Source: Erwinia amylovora
GTDB lineage: Bacteria; Pseudomonadota; Gammaproteobacteria; Enterobacterales; Enterobacteriaceae
Direction: 5' to 3'
NCBI RefSeq assembly: GCF_017161565.1
Contig: NZ_CP066796.1
Span: 3,658,001-3,722,000 of the forward strand
Length of the DNA: 64,000 bases
Shown here: piece by piece, positions 1-9,056 of the stretch
Layout: the number at the start of each line of letters is the position of its first letter
How positions within the stretch are numbered: the stretch's first letter is position 1
Translations under genes and position numbers: made by a program
The notes under the pieces: generated by a model
The model's input: the letters and a program-made list of their open reading frames with translations, nothing else
Database searches by the model: none
Told to the model about the DNA's origin: nothing

Positions 1-123
1 ACCGATCCGGGGCTGATTGGCGGCTATGGCAAACATCAACAGGCGCTAATTTCACCTGATAAAAATATGGCAACACTTAACGCTGAGATAGTTCAGACAG
101 CGCTACAGCAGGTTATAGCATGA
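1..123 (+). CDS. waaC: LPS heptosyltransferase I, C-terminal end (partial)
   Basis: Frame 1 is open from the window edge and encodes the last 40 residues of a protein ending in LQQVIA. The stretch TDPGLIGGYGKHQ matches my recollection of the C-terminus of E. coli WaaC (TDPGLIGGYGK), the cytoplasmic GT9 enzyme that adds the first L,D-heptose to Kdo of lipid A-core. Its stop codon overlaps the start of the next gene (ATGA), as expected in an LPS core operon. Only the tail is visible, so the catalytic part cannot be assessed. Confidence 0.85.
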   Translation, partial: TDPGLIGGYGKHQQALISPDKNMATLNAEIVQTALQQVIA

Positions 124-1286
124 AAAAACTCCATATTATCAATTTGGCAAAAATGGGTGGAGTCGAGCGCCTGTTTCTGCAATACATCAATGAAACCACC
201 GATGGCAGCGATGCGGTAATCTGTGTAAGCAATGATATCGGTGAAGAAATTAAGCGCCAGATGCCGCAACAAAAGGTGACCTTTGCTACCCGGTTATGCA
301 ATAAGTTAACGCTACGCTGTCCGCAGTTTTTGCGTAAGTATCTGTTACAATGGAAAATATTTAGGGCCAATGCCGATGTCATCATTGTCTGGGATCTGAT
401 CCCCGGGCTGGCTGCCAAACCTGATCGAGGCAAGCTGCTCTACTACGATCACGGTTGTTCGTGGCGCTATGCTCGTAACGCAAAAACGCTACGCTTCTTT
501 TCCATGCTGGACGGCGTCATTTCAGCTTCACATGCTTCGAAAAGAGTCATGGCATTGCGTTTCAACCTGCCCTGCCCGAACCCGGTAGTCATTAACCGTA
601 TTAAAACTCCGCCCGGCATAAGTCATCAACCAAAGGTACCGCACACACCGCTGCGACTCGGTACGGCATCGCGCTTAGTCAGCCTGAAAGGGATTAGCGT
701 GTCACTGCTGACGCTGGATGAATTAATCCGCCGTGGTCATGACGTTATTATGGAAATTGCCGGAAAAGGCCCGGACAAAGAGGCTTTTGAAACTCTGGCA
801 GATAAACTGAAGTTAAACGATCGCGTCACATTCAGTGGTTTTCAGCATAATGTGTCTGATTTCTTCAACCGCATTGATATTTACATGAGCACTCCGGTCA
901 CTGAGCCTTTCGGCTTGTCTTGTATGGAGGCTCTCTATTACGGCGTCCCGGTTATTTTCCCGCTTGTCGATGGTCAGCCAGAAGCCGTCAGTGATGGCGT
1001 ATGTGGGCTGGGGATCTCACCAAAGGTGTCGGTAACAGAACATCACAAACTTTCAGGGTTAAACGTTGATTTTCCCTATGACGTTTACGATCCGGTGAAT
1101 GACACTATGGTCCCACCAATGCTGCTATCCCATATTGATTGTGCTGATGCAGTAGAGAAGTTGATGGTGGAAGACACATATCGCCATTTAAGCCTTAATG
1201 CACAGACTTACTCCGTACAATTATCAAACTTTGAAATGTTTAAAAAAGAGTTTGACAACACACTCAATCTTTTTACCGGACAGTAA
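120..1286 (+). CDS. Glycosyltransferase family 4, LPS core
   Basis: 388 residues, a typical length for a GT-B fold glycosyltransferase. The C-terminal half carries the GT4 signature EPFGLSCMEALYYGVPV (about residues 262-278), whose two glutamates bind the nucleotide sugar. A Gly-rich N-terminal turn (LAKMGGVERLF) fits the acceptor-side domain. No signal peptide is seen, so it should act at the cytoplasmic face of the inner membrane. It overlaps waaC by four bases and precedes waaL, which points to an LPS outer-core transferase. The sugar it transfers cannot be told from sequence. Confidence 0.8.
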   Translation: MKKLHIINLAKMGGVERLFLQYINETTDGSDAVICVSNDIGEEIKRQMPQQKVTFATRLCNKLTLRCPQFLRKYLLQWKIFRANADVIIVWDLIPGLAAKPDRGKLLYYDHGCSWRYARNAKTLRFFSMLDGVISASHASKRVMALRFNLPCPNPVVINRIKTPPGISHQPKVPHTPLRLGTASRLVSLKGISVSLLTLDELIRRGHDVIMEIAGKGPDKEAFETLADKLKLNDRVTFSGFQHNVSDFFNRIDIYMSTPVTEPFGLSCMEALYYGVPVIFPLVDGQPEAVSDGVCGLGISPKVSVTEHHKLSGLNVDFPYDVYDPVNDTMVPPMLLSHIDCADAVEKLMVEDTYRHLSLNAQTYSVQLSNFEMFKKEFDNTLNLFTGQ

Positions 1287-1305
1287 TTTTAGGATTGCCG
1301 TTATT

Positions 1306-2550
1306 ATGTTGACAGAAAAAAGTCCGCAGCCCATATTGAGTTACCTGATTTACACATGTTGTGCGATTGCTTTTGCTACCGTCCCTTTCGGTTTGAAATT
1401 CGGCCGGGATATCTTTTATGTTGCCAGTTATATTTCATTCATTGCGATTGTCTTAAACCTAAGATATTACACGCTGGATAAACTCAAGCTTGTTGTTTCG
1501 TTGTCATTTCTCGCTTTCGGTTTGGGAACGACATTCTGGCTTATTGCTTTTAAGCAACCGGGTGCATATATCGATATATATCGATCTTATATGTCGACTG
1601 CACGCCTGTTTAGCGCCATGTCGGTGGTGAGTCTGGTCGCGCTGAACGAGCGTCTTGCCATGCAGAAAATAACCCTTGTGGTGAGTGTAGCCGTTGGGCT
1701 GTTGGTTAACACATACGCGCTCTATCAGGGATTGTGGCTACTTCAGTCCAGAATCGAGCTAAACTTCGACCGCACGACGATAGTCGCCTATCTGCTTACG
1801 GCCATTAGCCTGGTTATGATGCAGTCGATTTTGATGCTTAAAATCCGCTATCGCCTTGGGTTTTATATCGCCGCATTTATTCTTAGCTATTCCGCCATTA
1901 TTCTCACCGGCACCCGAGCTGCAATGATAGCTTACCCGGCCCTTATTCTGCTTACGGTAATTGTGACAAAAAACATTATTACCGTACGCCATAAGATCGC
2001 TGTAATCCTGTTAGTCCCTGTACTCCTTACCTCAACCAGTTTGGTATTTAAAGACCTGGTGATGAGCAGAATACATGATTTTGAAAGAAATATTATAGCC
2101 ATCAATGATATTGAAGCAGAGAATTCGGTATTCTCACGCGTATGGATGCAGGTGGTCGCAATCCGCACGGGTAGCGAGGCGCCATTGGGTCAATCTGCAG
2201 AACAACGTGCCAGTGAGGCAATGAGAATCATTCAGGCTGACCCACAACTCTATAATGCCAAACGCTACCTGACCGTGCATATGCATAATGAAATTCTTGA
2301 AACCTGGTCACTGAAAGGGATCTGGGGAGTCGTTCTGCTATTAGCGTTTTATGGCAGCCTGACAGTACTTGCTTTCAGGCTGTCGCGTAATGCGATGCTG
2401 TTTGGATTGACTGTGGCGATGATCATCTATGGATTAAGTGATGTTATTTTCTTCAGTACCGAGGCGACTGCAACGTTCTTATTAGCGATTATCGCCAGCA
2501 TCCTTTCCATGAAAAAAAATCAAACTGTGGCGGAGCAACCCATATGTTAA
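1306..2550 (+). CDS. waaL: O-antigen ligase
   Basis: 414 residues from the ATG at 1306; the frame stays open upstream, but that part overlaps the previous gene. The protein is almost entirely hydrophobic with about ten or more membrane segments. Near the C-terminus, a loop carries HMHNEILETWSLKGIWG, which resembles the conserved periplasmic His region of WaaL ligases (H-N-x-x-L with a following Gly). WaaL joins O-antigen from undecaprenyl diphosphate to lipid A-core in the periplasm. The position inside the LPS core cluster agrees. Family members diverge strongly in sequence, so the call rests on topology, motif and context. Confidence 0.8.
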   Translation: MLTEKSPQPILSYLIYTCCAIAFATVPFGLKFGRDIFYVASYISFIAIVLNLRYYTLDKLKLVVSLSFLAFGLGTTFWLIAFKQPGAYIDIYRSYMSTARLFSAMSVVSLVALNERLAMQKITLVVSVAVGLLVNTYALYQGLWLLQSRIELNFDRTTIVAYLLTAISLVMMQSILMLKIRYRLGFYIAAFILSYSAIILTGTRAAMIAYPALILLTVIVTKNIITVRHKIAVILLVPVLLTSTSLVFKDLVMSRIHDFERNIIAINDIEAENSVFSRVWMQVVAIRTGSEAPLGQSAEQRASEAMRIIQADPQLYNAKRYLTVHMHNEILETWSLKGIWGVVLLLAFYGSLTVLAFRLSRNAMLFGLTVAMIIYGLSDVIFFSTEATATFLLAIIASILSMKKNQTVAEQPIC

Positions 2551-3524
2551 CCTCCCCCCCGTTGCTCAGCGTTATTGTGCCATTTTTTAATAATGAAGCG
2601 TTTCTTATCCCCTGCCTTGAATCTTTATTCAGCCAAATCGATAATGATATTGAAGTCATTTTAATCAATGACGGATCGTCAGATAATTCTGCCTGTCTGG
2701 CGTCACAATGCCTTGCACGCTACCCTGAAGCAAGGGTGCGCTATTTCTCACAACAGAATTCCGGCATTGCGAGTACACGCAATGTCGGATTGCAACACGC
2801 CAGCGGGCGCTATATCACTTTTCTTGATGGGGACGATGTATTAAGCCCCCACTATGTTGAAATACTGAAACCCGTTTTATTTTCTGGCCAGTATGATCTT
2901 CTCGATTTTGATTATCACCGCTTTACTGATAATCCACCTGAAATCCATCAAGAAGAGGGCATTCGCATCAATGAATACGGCTTTGAAAAGAAGGGCGTAA
3001 GCTGTCTGGAACCCCTTTTCAGCCAATCGATGTGGCACCTGTGGAACAGGGTTTATAAACGTGAACTGTTAAATGAGGAGCGTTTTGAACCAGGTCGGCG
3101 CTACGAGGATGTTATATTTACACCGTTCATTTACTTTAAAAGTGAAAGGATGGCTCATCTCGATCATACGCTTTATTTCTATCGTGACAACTCTCAGGGA
3201 ATTACCCGGAATGTGAAACCTGAAGATATTGAGGATATGCTTTTTGCGATAAATAAAATGGATCGCTACGCTGCAAAAAACACAGAAAATAGTGCAATAA
3301 AAAACCTGGCCGCGATGATGATCGTTAATTGTTTTGGTGAAGTAAAGAGTCTCACTAAGGCAGTTTATGGTTACTATCACTATAATAAACGGACCATTGC
3401 CACGTTGCAGCAGGCAGCGCGCATTTGCGCTGGCACCTCGGTGCCGGCAAAAAAGATCTGGCAAATGCGCCATCCTCAGGTGGATATGTTCTTGTCCAAA
3501 ATCCGTCTGTTTTGCAAAAAATAG
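2544..3524 (+). CDS. Glycosyltransferase family 2
   Basis: 326 residues, with its ATG inside the last codons of waaL (7-base overlap), so translation is probably coupled. The N-terminus has the GT-A features SVIVPFFNNEAFL, then LINDGSSDNS (nucleotide binding) and FLDGDDVLSPHY with the DxD metal-binding motif near residue 95. The protein is soluble and lacks a signal peptide. Family 2 enzymes here usually add hexoses to the core or to an O-unit. The acceptor and donor sugar are unknown. Confidence 0.8.
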   Translation: MLTSPPLLSVIVPFFNNEAFLIPCLESLFSQIDNDIEVILINDGSSDNSACLASQCLARYPEARVRYFSQQNSGIASTRNVGLQHASGRYITFLDGDDVLSPHYVEILKPVLFSGQYDLLDFDYHRFTDNPPEIHQEEGIRINEYGFEKKGVSCLEPLFSQSMWHLWNRVYKRELLNEERFEPGRRYEDVIFTPFIYFKSERMAHLDHTLYFYRDNSQGITRNVKPEDIEDMLFAINKMDRYAAKNTENSAIKNLAAMMIVNCFGEVKSLTKAVYGYYHYNKRTIATLQQAARICAGTSVPAKKIWQMRHPQVDMFLSKIRLFCKK

Positions 3525-3536
3525 TGTGTTAAGCCG

Positions 3537-4640
3537 TCAGGATGCCTTTGAATGCAGTCCTGAAAACCTCACGACTTCGTCGTACACGCGTTGAGGCTGG
3601 ATCACGCCAACGGGGCTTTCTGCTTCCAATGGCATGGTAAACCCGCTCCGGGAAGCGTGAATAATACAATGAAGGTCGTTATCCTGGATCGGCCCGGTGG
3701 TACGCGGATCGGCGGTCACAAACAGGCTAATGGTTTTTACTTTCAATGCCACTGCAAGATGCAACGGCCCTGTATCACCGGTAATCAGTACATCAAAACC
3801 GTCAATCAGCGTAATCAGTTGCTGTAATCCTGTTTTACCAATGCGGTCGTCTGTAAAGGTGCGGGTTTGCTCATTCACCTGAGCCATAAATTGCCGGGCT
3901 TTATTTTCATCACCGCCGCCGCCAATGAGCACGATTTGCACGTTATCATGCTGTGCAACCAGCTGCTGCGCGAGTGTGACGTAGTGTGAAACGGGCCAGC
4001 AGCGAGATTCCGTTGAAGCACCCAGCTGGAAGCCAATCGTTGTTTTCTGAGGATTTCTGATGGCCGCCCGATAAGGGGCAGGAATGAACATAGTGGGATC
4101 GTCGCTACGGCATCCCAGAATGGAAATTAACTCAAGTTTACGACGGATGAAATGACCGTAGTAATGGAAAATGTAGTTAGTCAGCCATTGCTCAAGCCCG
4201 CTGATCCCCGAACTGTAGTTATCTCTTATCACGTATTTGGCACCGGCCATAATCGCGCTGATAACGTCATACGGCAAGTGTGAGTGCAGAATAATCGCCA
4301 GGTCGGGCTGATGCTGACGCAACGACTTCAGTAGTGGCATAAGAGTTTTTATTTTACTGTTCCAGTAAACGACACGGTTATAGTCTTTTCCCCCCTCCAC
4401 CAGCTCACGATTTTTTTCATGAACCACCAAAGTGATATGTGCATCCGGATATCTTTCACGTATGGCACGGATCGCTGGCGTATTGAACATAAAGTCGCCA
4501 AGTGCGGTGGTCGAATAGATGACGATATTATCGAACGAGAGGGCAGCGTCGAAGTTCTCCTTGTTTTCCAGACGTCCATGTTTAGCGGTATATTTCTTCA
4601 GAAACCAATTTGTGAGATTAATCTTCCATTTCTTCGACAT
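3537..4640 (-). CDS. Glycosyltransferase family 9 (heptosyltransferase-like)
   Basis: 367 residues. The N-terminal IVIYSTTALGDFMFNTPAI corresponds to the GT9 start motif, in which Gly-Asp binds the ADP-sugar side. TGDTGPLHLAVALK in the C-terminal half is the GT9 D-[TS]-G-x-x-H-[LM]-A block. It is the second gene of a two-gene minus-strand unit, starting one base after the deacetylase stop. This pair runs against the surrounding plus-strand LPS genes, so it is a separate transcription unit. It probably transfers heptose or a related sugar onto the LPS core, but it is not clearly WaaC, WaaF or WaaQ. Confidence 0.75.
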   Translation of the reverse strand: MSKKWKINLTNWFLKKYTAKHGRLENKENFDAALSFDNIVIYSTTALGDFMFNTPAIRAIRERYPDAHITLVVHEKNRELVEGGKDYNRVVYWNSKIKTLMPLLKSLRQHQPDLAIILHSHLPYDVISAIMAGAKYVIRDNYSSGISGLEQWLTNYIFHYYGHFIRRKLELISILGCRSDDPTMFIPAPYRAAIRNPQKTTIGFQLGASTESRCWPVSHYVTLAQQLVAQHDNVQIVLIGGGGDENKARQFMAQVNEQTRTFTDDRIGKTGLQQLITLIDGFDVLITGDTGPLHLAVALKVKTISLFVTADPRTTGPIQDNDLHCIIHASRSGFTMPLEAESPVGVIQPQRVYDEVVRFSGLHSKAS

Positions 4641-4641
4641 G

Positions 4642-5598
4642 TTAATTCACTTTTTCCTGATAATATTCTGCCAATGTCATACCAACTGTTCTTATATGCA
4701 GCCAGTCAAATAACTGCTCCAGATCGTTATACAGCACTTCAATGTCGGCCTCCGTCTTAAATGTCGGGCTACCGCCGGGCATAAACTCGGAGGAGTGCAG
4801 CATAAACTCGACATAATCGCTGCCGTTGGACAGCGTTTTTTCCGCAACCTGAATCATCTGCGCCAGGTTCCCGCCCATCGGGCGCAGCCAGTGCACTGAC
4901 GGGCTACGCTGCTTACCACGCAGACGATCGTAGACCGTTTTAAGCTGATTCATTAACGGTGGATGCTTGTATTGAATGCTCATCGGGACTTCAAGCAGCG
5001 CAGAGTTCCCCGCTTTCGCAATATTCTGTTCATCAATAAAATACGCGCGATCGGGAAAATGCTGGTAATCAGTGCCGCCGTTACCTTCGGGGTTTCCGGG
5101 GGAAAACTGCCAGTTTACGCGCGGGGTAACAGAACAATCCACCTGATATCCCTGCTCAATCAGTAAGCGGGCATAAAAGGCATTAAACGCCCAGCGCCCC
5201 GCCCGATGGCTGCGCATTTTTACCTGTAAACTATCTTCCAGCAGGCGAGTCATATAAATGACTTTTTCCCTGATGTTATCTTGCGGGTATTCTATCAGGT
5301 AAGGTTTATGCCGCCAGTCATCGCCTGTCAGATCATACAGCGGTGGACTGTTCCAGGCATGCAGGTGCATACCTATCTCACCGCTATCACGGGCGATAAC
5401 ATCGCGAGCGAACTCAACATATGCCGGGTCGACCGCCATCTCGTAGTTGGTCAGCCAGGTGGGCTTAAAAGCATATTTCTCACACAGTTGCTGAAAACGC
5501 GGCAAAAAACGGCTATTTTCCGTCATGATCCGATCATGATTTTGCCAAAGGTTATCGCCTTCGGTATCGATGGTGATGATAAACGCGGGCTTACCCAT
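4642..5598 (-). CDS. Polysaccharide deacetylase family protein, LPS core cluster
   Basis: 318 residues starting MGKPAFIITIDTEGDN, behind a clear ribosome binding site (AGGAAGGAA). The TIDTEGDN segment matches motif 1 of the NodB/CE4 deacetylase fold (catalytic and metal Asp). EIGMHLHAWNSPPL supplies the metal-binding histidines and RSHRAGRW looks like motif 3. There is no signal peptide, so the protein is cytosolic. Similar genes in LPS core clusters (WalW-like) are thought to remove an N-acetyl group from a core amino sugar before further glycosylation. The substrate here is inference from its pairing with the GT9 gene. Confidence 0.7.
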   Translation of the reverse strand: MGKPAFIITIDTEGDNLWQNHDRIMTENSRFLPRFQQLCEKYAFKPTWLTNYEMAVDPAYVEFARDVIARDSGEIGMHLHAWNSPPLYDLTGDDWRHKPYLIEYPQDNIREKVIYMTRLLEDSLQVKMRSHRAGRWAFNAFYARLLIEQGYQVDCSVTPRVNWQFSPGNPEGNGGTDYQHFPDRAYFIDEQNIAKAGNSALLEVPMSIQYKHPPLMNQLKTVYDRLRGKQRSPSVHWLRPMGGNLAQMIQVAEKTLSNGSDYVEFMLHSSEFMPGGSPTFKTEADIEVLYNDLEQLFDWLHIRTVGMTLAEYYQEKVN

Positions 5599-5758
5599 TT
5601 TCCTTCCTGCACGGTGGCTTAGATGCGGGTTATGTTACGTAGCGAACGCCGATTGCGCAAAATTATTCTGCCATTCATTAAGGCTGCTGTTGCGGTGCTG
5701 GTCACGCTAACAGGACTGCTTTAGAATCAGTGGCTGGTTTACTGAACAGCGATATAGC

Positions 5759-6832
5759 ATGAAACGTCCGCACCTGCCGCCCTCTTCCCACCAGCCTGAA
5801 CGCATCCTGGTGATCAAATTCCGCCACCACGGCGATATGCTACTTACCACTCCGGTGATCCGCTCGTTAACGGCGGCATGGCCTGAAGCGGAAATCGACG
5901 TCCTGCTGTATGAAGAAACCCGGGCCATGCTCGCCTGTCATCCGGATATTCACCGGATTTATGCTATCGACCGTACGTGGAAGAAAGAAGGGTTACGTTT
6001 TCAGCTTGGCCAGGAGTGGCGGCTGCTAAAAATCCTGAGACAACAACGTTATGATGTGGTTGTTAATCTCGCTGACCAGTGGCGCAGTGCGATAATCACG
6101 CGTTTTACTGGCGCTCCGGTCAGGCTGGGCTTTGATTTCCCCAAACGCCAGGGGGGACTCTGGCAGCGTTGCCATACGCATCTGGTTGCCACCGATCAAC
6201 ATCAGACTATGCATACCGTTGAGCAAAATCTGTCGCTGCTGCACCCGCTGAATCTTGCCGCTATCGACAGCACGGTGGGGATGCATTACAGCCCGGACGA
6301 TGCACATGCGGTACAGCGGTTGCTCAACGGCACAGAGAAATACATCGTAATACAGCCCACCTCGCGCTGGTTTTTTAAATGCTGGAGCGAAGAGAAATTT
6401 GCCGCCGTATTGCAGTCGCTGCGCGATGACGGACATACCATCGTGCTGACCTCCGGTCCCGATACGAAAGAGCTTGGCATGGTTAAAAACATCATCAGCC
6501 TGTTATCGTCAGACGACAAGGTGATTTCACTGGCCGGCCAGCTAACGCTGAATCAGCTGGCGGCGCTGATTGACGAAGCCGGGTTGTTTATCGGCGTGGA
6601 TTCGGTTCCGATGCACATGGCCGCAGCGCTTAAAACCCCCTGCATCGCGCTGTTTGGCCCGTCAAAACTGGTGTTCTGGCGGCCGTGGCAGGTAAACGGC
6701 GAGGTGATCTGGGCGGGAGATTTCGCCCCACTCCCGGACCCGGACAGCGTCGATACCAAAACCTCAGAGCGCTATCTTGATGCTATCCCGGTAGAAACCG
6801 TACTGAACGCGGCCAGGAGATTATTAGCATGA
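5759..6832 (+). CDS. waaQ: LPS heptosyltransferase III
   Basis: 357 residues, close to E. coli WaaQ as I recall it: ERILVIKFRHHGDMLLTTPV at the start, VVNLADQWRSAI in the middle, IQPTSRWFFKCW and FIGVDSVPMHMAAAL later. It transfers the side-branch heptose (HepIII) to HepII of the inner core in the cytoplasm. It is the first gene of the plus-strand waaQ-wabG-wabH unit and its last codons overlap wabG by four bases. The intergenic region before it (5599-5758) must hold its promoter; I do not see a full JUMPstart/ops element there. Confidence 0.88.
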   Translation: MKRPHLPPSSHQPERILVIKFRHHGDMLLTTPVIRSLTAAWPEAEIDVLLYEETRAMLACHPDIHRIYAIDRTWKKEGLRFQLGQEWRLLKILRQQRYDVVVNLADQWRSAIITRFTGAPVRLGFDFPKRQGGLWQRCHTHLVATDQHQTMHTVEQNLSLLHPLNLAAIDSTVGMHYSPDDAHAVQRLLNGTEKYIVIQPTSRWFFKCWSEEKFAAVLQSLRDDGHTIVLTSGPDTKELGMVKNIISLLSSDDKVISLAGQLTLNQLAALIDEAGLFIGVDSVPMHMAAALKTPCIALFGPSKLVFWRPWQVNGEVIWAGDFAPLPDPDSVDTKTSERYLDAIPVETVLNAARRLLA

Positions 6833-7956
6833 AACCCATTCGGCTGGCGATAGTCCGGCAGAAATACCGTCCGGACGGCGGCGCTGAGCGCTTTATCGCC
6901 CGCGCGCTGGAGGCCCTTGATCAGCAGGCGCTGGATCTGAACGTGATCACCCGTCAGTGGCAGGGTCAACGTCAGGATAACTGGCATTTGCACCTGTGCA
7001 ACCCGATGAAATGGGGGCGCATCAGTCGCGAGCGCGGCTTTGCCAGCGCTGCGCGCGCACTCTGGCAGCGAGAAAAATTCGACATTGTTCAGAGCCACGA
7101 GCGTATTGCCGGTTGCGATATCTATCGAGCCGGAGACGGTGTCCACCAGCGCTGGCTGGAACAGCGCTGCCGACTGCTCCCTGCCTGGCGCCAGAAGCTG
7201 CTGCTGGCTAACCGTTACCATCGCTACGTGATGGAGGCTGAGCGGGCTATGTATCAGGCTCCTGAACTGAAAGCGGTGATTTGCAACGCGCACATGGTCA
7301 GGCAGGAGATCATCGAGCGGTTCGGCGTCGCCAGCGACAAAATTCACGTCATCTATAACGCGATCAATACCGCTCAGTTTATTCCGGTGGATGAGCAGCA
7401 GCGTCGGCAGCTCAGGAAGCAGCTCTCCCTGCCGCCTGATGCCAGCCTGCTTATCTATGTCGGTTCCGGTTTTGAACGTAAGGGGCTGGCAGCGGCGATG
7501 CGTGCGCTGGCTGGGACTAACCGCTATCTGGTGGTAGTGGGTAAAGACAAAGCGGAACGGCAGTATCGGGCGTTAGCCAGCAGACTGGGCTGCGCCAATC
7601 GGGTGATATTTGCCGGCATGCAGGCGGATACGCGTCCCTGGTATCAGGCCGCAGACGGGCTGCTGCTACCGACCCTGTATGACCCTTTTCCGAATGTGAT
7701 CCTTGAAGCGATGGCCTGCGGTTTACCGGTTATAACCTCCACCAGCTGTGGCGGCAGCGAGTTTATTCGTCCTGGCGAAAATGGCTATATTTGCGATGCT
7801 CTTGATATCGCTGCTCTGCGTGACGCCATCATGGCGCTCCCCGAACAGGCCAGCGGCAGTCAGATGGCCTCACATGCCCGCGAGCAGGTAATGGGGTCAA
7901 GCCCCCAACGCCTGTCTCAACAGCTGGTTTCCCTTTATCAACAGATTCTGGAATAA
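6829..7956 (+). CDS. wabG: LPS core glycosyltransferase WabG-like (GT4)
   Basis: 375 residues. The N-terminus RLAIVRQKYRPDGGAERF, the middle IAGCDIYRAGDGVHQRWL and the GT4 signature DPFPNVILEAMACGLPVI (E-x7-E) resemble Klebsiella WabG much more than E. coli WaaG. In Klebsiella, WabG transfers galacturonic acid to O-3 of HepII. The gene overlaps waaQ (ATGA) and is followed two bases later by wabH, the same order as in Klebsiella and Serratia. The sugar specificity is inferred by family; a WaaG-type glucosyltransferase role cannot be ruled out without a search. Confidence 0.75.
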   Translation: MKPIRLAIVRQKYRPDGGAERFIARALEALDQQALDLNVITRQWQGQRQDNWHLHLCNPMKWGRISRERGFASAARALWQREKFDIVQSHERIAGCDIYRAGDGVHQRWLEQRCRLLPAWRQKLLLANRYHRYVMEAERAMYQAPELKAVICNAHMVRQEIIERFGVASDKIHVIYNAINTAQFIPVDEQQRRQLRKQLSLPPDASLLIYVGSGFERKGLAAAMRALAGTNRYLVVVGKDKAERQYRALASRLGCANRVIFAGMQADTRPWYQAADGLLLPTLYDPFPNVILEAMACGLPVITSTSCGGSEFIRPGENGYICDALDIAALRDAIMALPEQASGSQMASHAREQVMGSSPQRLSQQLVSLYQQILE

Positions 7957-7958
7957 CC

Positions 7959-9056
7959 ATGCGCATCCTGATGATTATCGACGGATTACCCGGCGGTGGA
8001 GCCGAGAAAGTCGTATTGACACTGTGTGAAGGCATGCAGCAAATGGGACATCAGGTCAGCCTGTTTTCACTGCGTGATGTTTGCCATTATGCGCTCCCTG
8101 AAGGTATCGACTATCAGGTGGTCGAAAGCCACAGCCGCTTACCCTGGCGCAAACTCACCGAGCTGTCGCGTCGGGCTGCCGCGCTGGACCGTGCCGTTGA
8201 GGCAAGCGAAAAACAGGGCGGTGATTACGATATTATTTTCTCCCATCTGCACAAAACCGACCGCATCGTTGCGGGTGCCAGGCGTCTGCCTGCGGATAAA
8301 GTGTGGTTCTGCATCCACGGTATTCTGTCCACTTCCTATCTTGGACATCGCCGCGGCCTGGACCGCTGGCTGAAGCAGCGCAAAATCGCCCGCGTCTATC
8401 AGGGTAAAAGTATCGTTGCCGTTTCAAAAGCCGTGGCGGAAGATTTAACGTCAAACCTGCCCATTTTACCGGGTCGGCTGGCGGTGATTAATAATCCATT
8501 TGATATCAAGAACATACTTGCTCAGGCCGCTCAACCTTTCGATCTGCCCGGGGAACCCTACCTGGTCCATGTTGGTCGTTTTCATCAGCACAAGCGTCAC
8601 GATCGCCTGCTGCAGGCCTACGCGGCATCAGGCATCCCGGCAAAATTAGTGTTGGCGGGAACCGGAGATAAGCAACAGATCGACGCGGTAAAAAAGCAGG
8701 CAGAGCAGTTGGGTATTGCTGAACGGGTGATATTTGCCGGCTTTCAAAGCAATCCTTACCCCCTGATTAAACATGCGGCACTACTCGTGCTCAGTTCGGA
8801 TAGCGAAGGTTTCGGTAACGTGTTGGTGGAAGCCTTACTGTGCGGAACACCGGTCGTCAGCACGCGCTGTCCGGGCGGACCTGCTGAAATTTTGCAGCGG
8901 GCCGGGATGGACATTGCCCTTGCGGAGTTAAGCAGTCGTTCGCTGGCGGAGAAAATGGCCGAAATCTACTATTCTCCGCCTGAAATAGACCTACAGCAGT
9001 TGATGAGCTACGACCTGCAGCCCATCTGCCAGCAGTATTTAACCCTCAACGGTTAA
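7959..9056 (+). CDS. wabH: LPS core glycosyltransferase WabH-like (GT4)
   Basis: 365 residues beginning MRILMIIDGLPGGGAEKVV, the N-terminus I associate with WabH. The C-terminal half has SDSEGFGNVLVEALLCGTPV, the GT4 E-x7-E motif. In Klebsiella, WabH adds GlcNAc to the GalA placed by WabG, extending the outer core. It lies directly after wabG, and its 3' end overlaps by four bases with the convergent GT9 gene on the minus strand. No membrane segment is apparent; it should be peripheral on the cytoplasmic face. Confidence 0.72.
   Translation: MRILMIIDGLPGGGAEKVVLTLCEGMQQMGHQVSLFSLRDVCHYALPEGIDYQVVESHSRLPWRKLTELSRRAAALDRAVEASEKQGGDYDIIFSHLHKTDRIVAGARRLPADKVWFCIHGILSTSYLGHRRGLDRWLKQRKIARVYQGKSIVAVSKAVAEDLTSNLPILPGRLAVINNPFDIKNILAQAAQPFDLPGEPYLVHVGRFHQHKRHDRLLQAYAASGIPAKLVLAGTGDKQQIDAVKKQAEQLGIAERVIFAGFQSNPYPLIKHAALLVLSSDSEGFGNVLVEALLCGTPVVSTRCPGGPAEILQRAGMDIALAELSSRSLAEKMAEIYYSPPEIDLQQLMSYDLQPICQQYLTLNG

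Noticed and set aside
1198..1305. Upstream extension of waaL inside the preceding GT4 gene
   Set aside because: It overlaps the GT4 gene in another frame, while ATG 1306 follows AGGATT and begins a plausible membrane protein.
5599..5758. JUMPstart/ops element before waaQ
   Set aside because: I looked for GGCGGTAG and its context and found only a poor resemblance (TTACGTAGCG).
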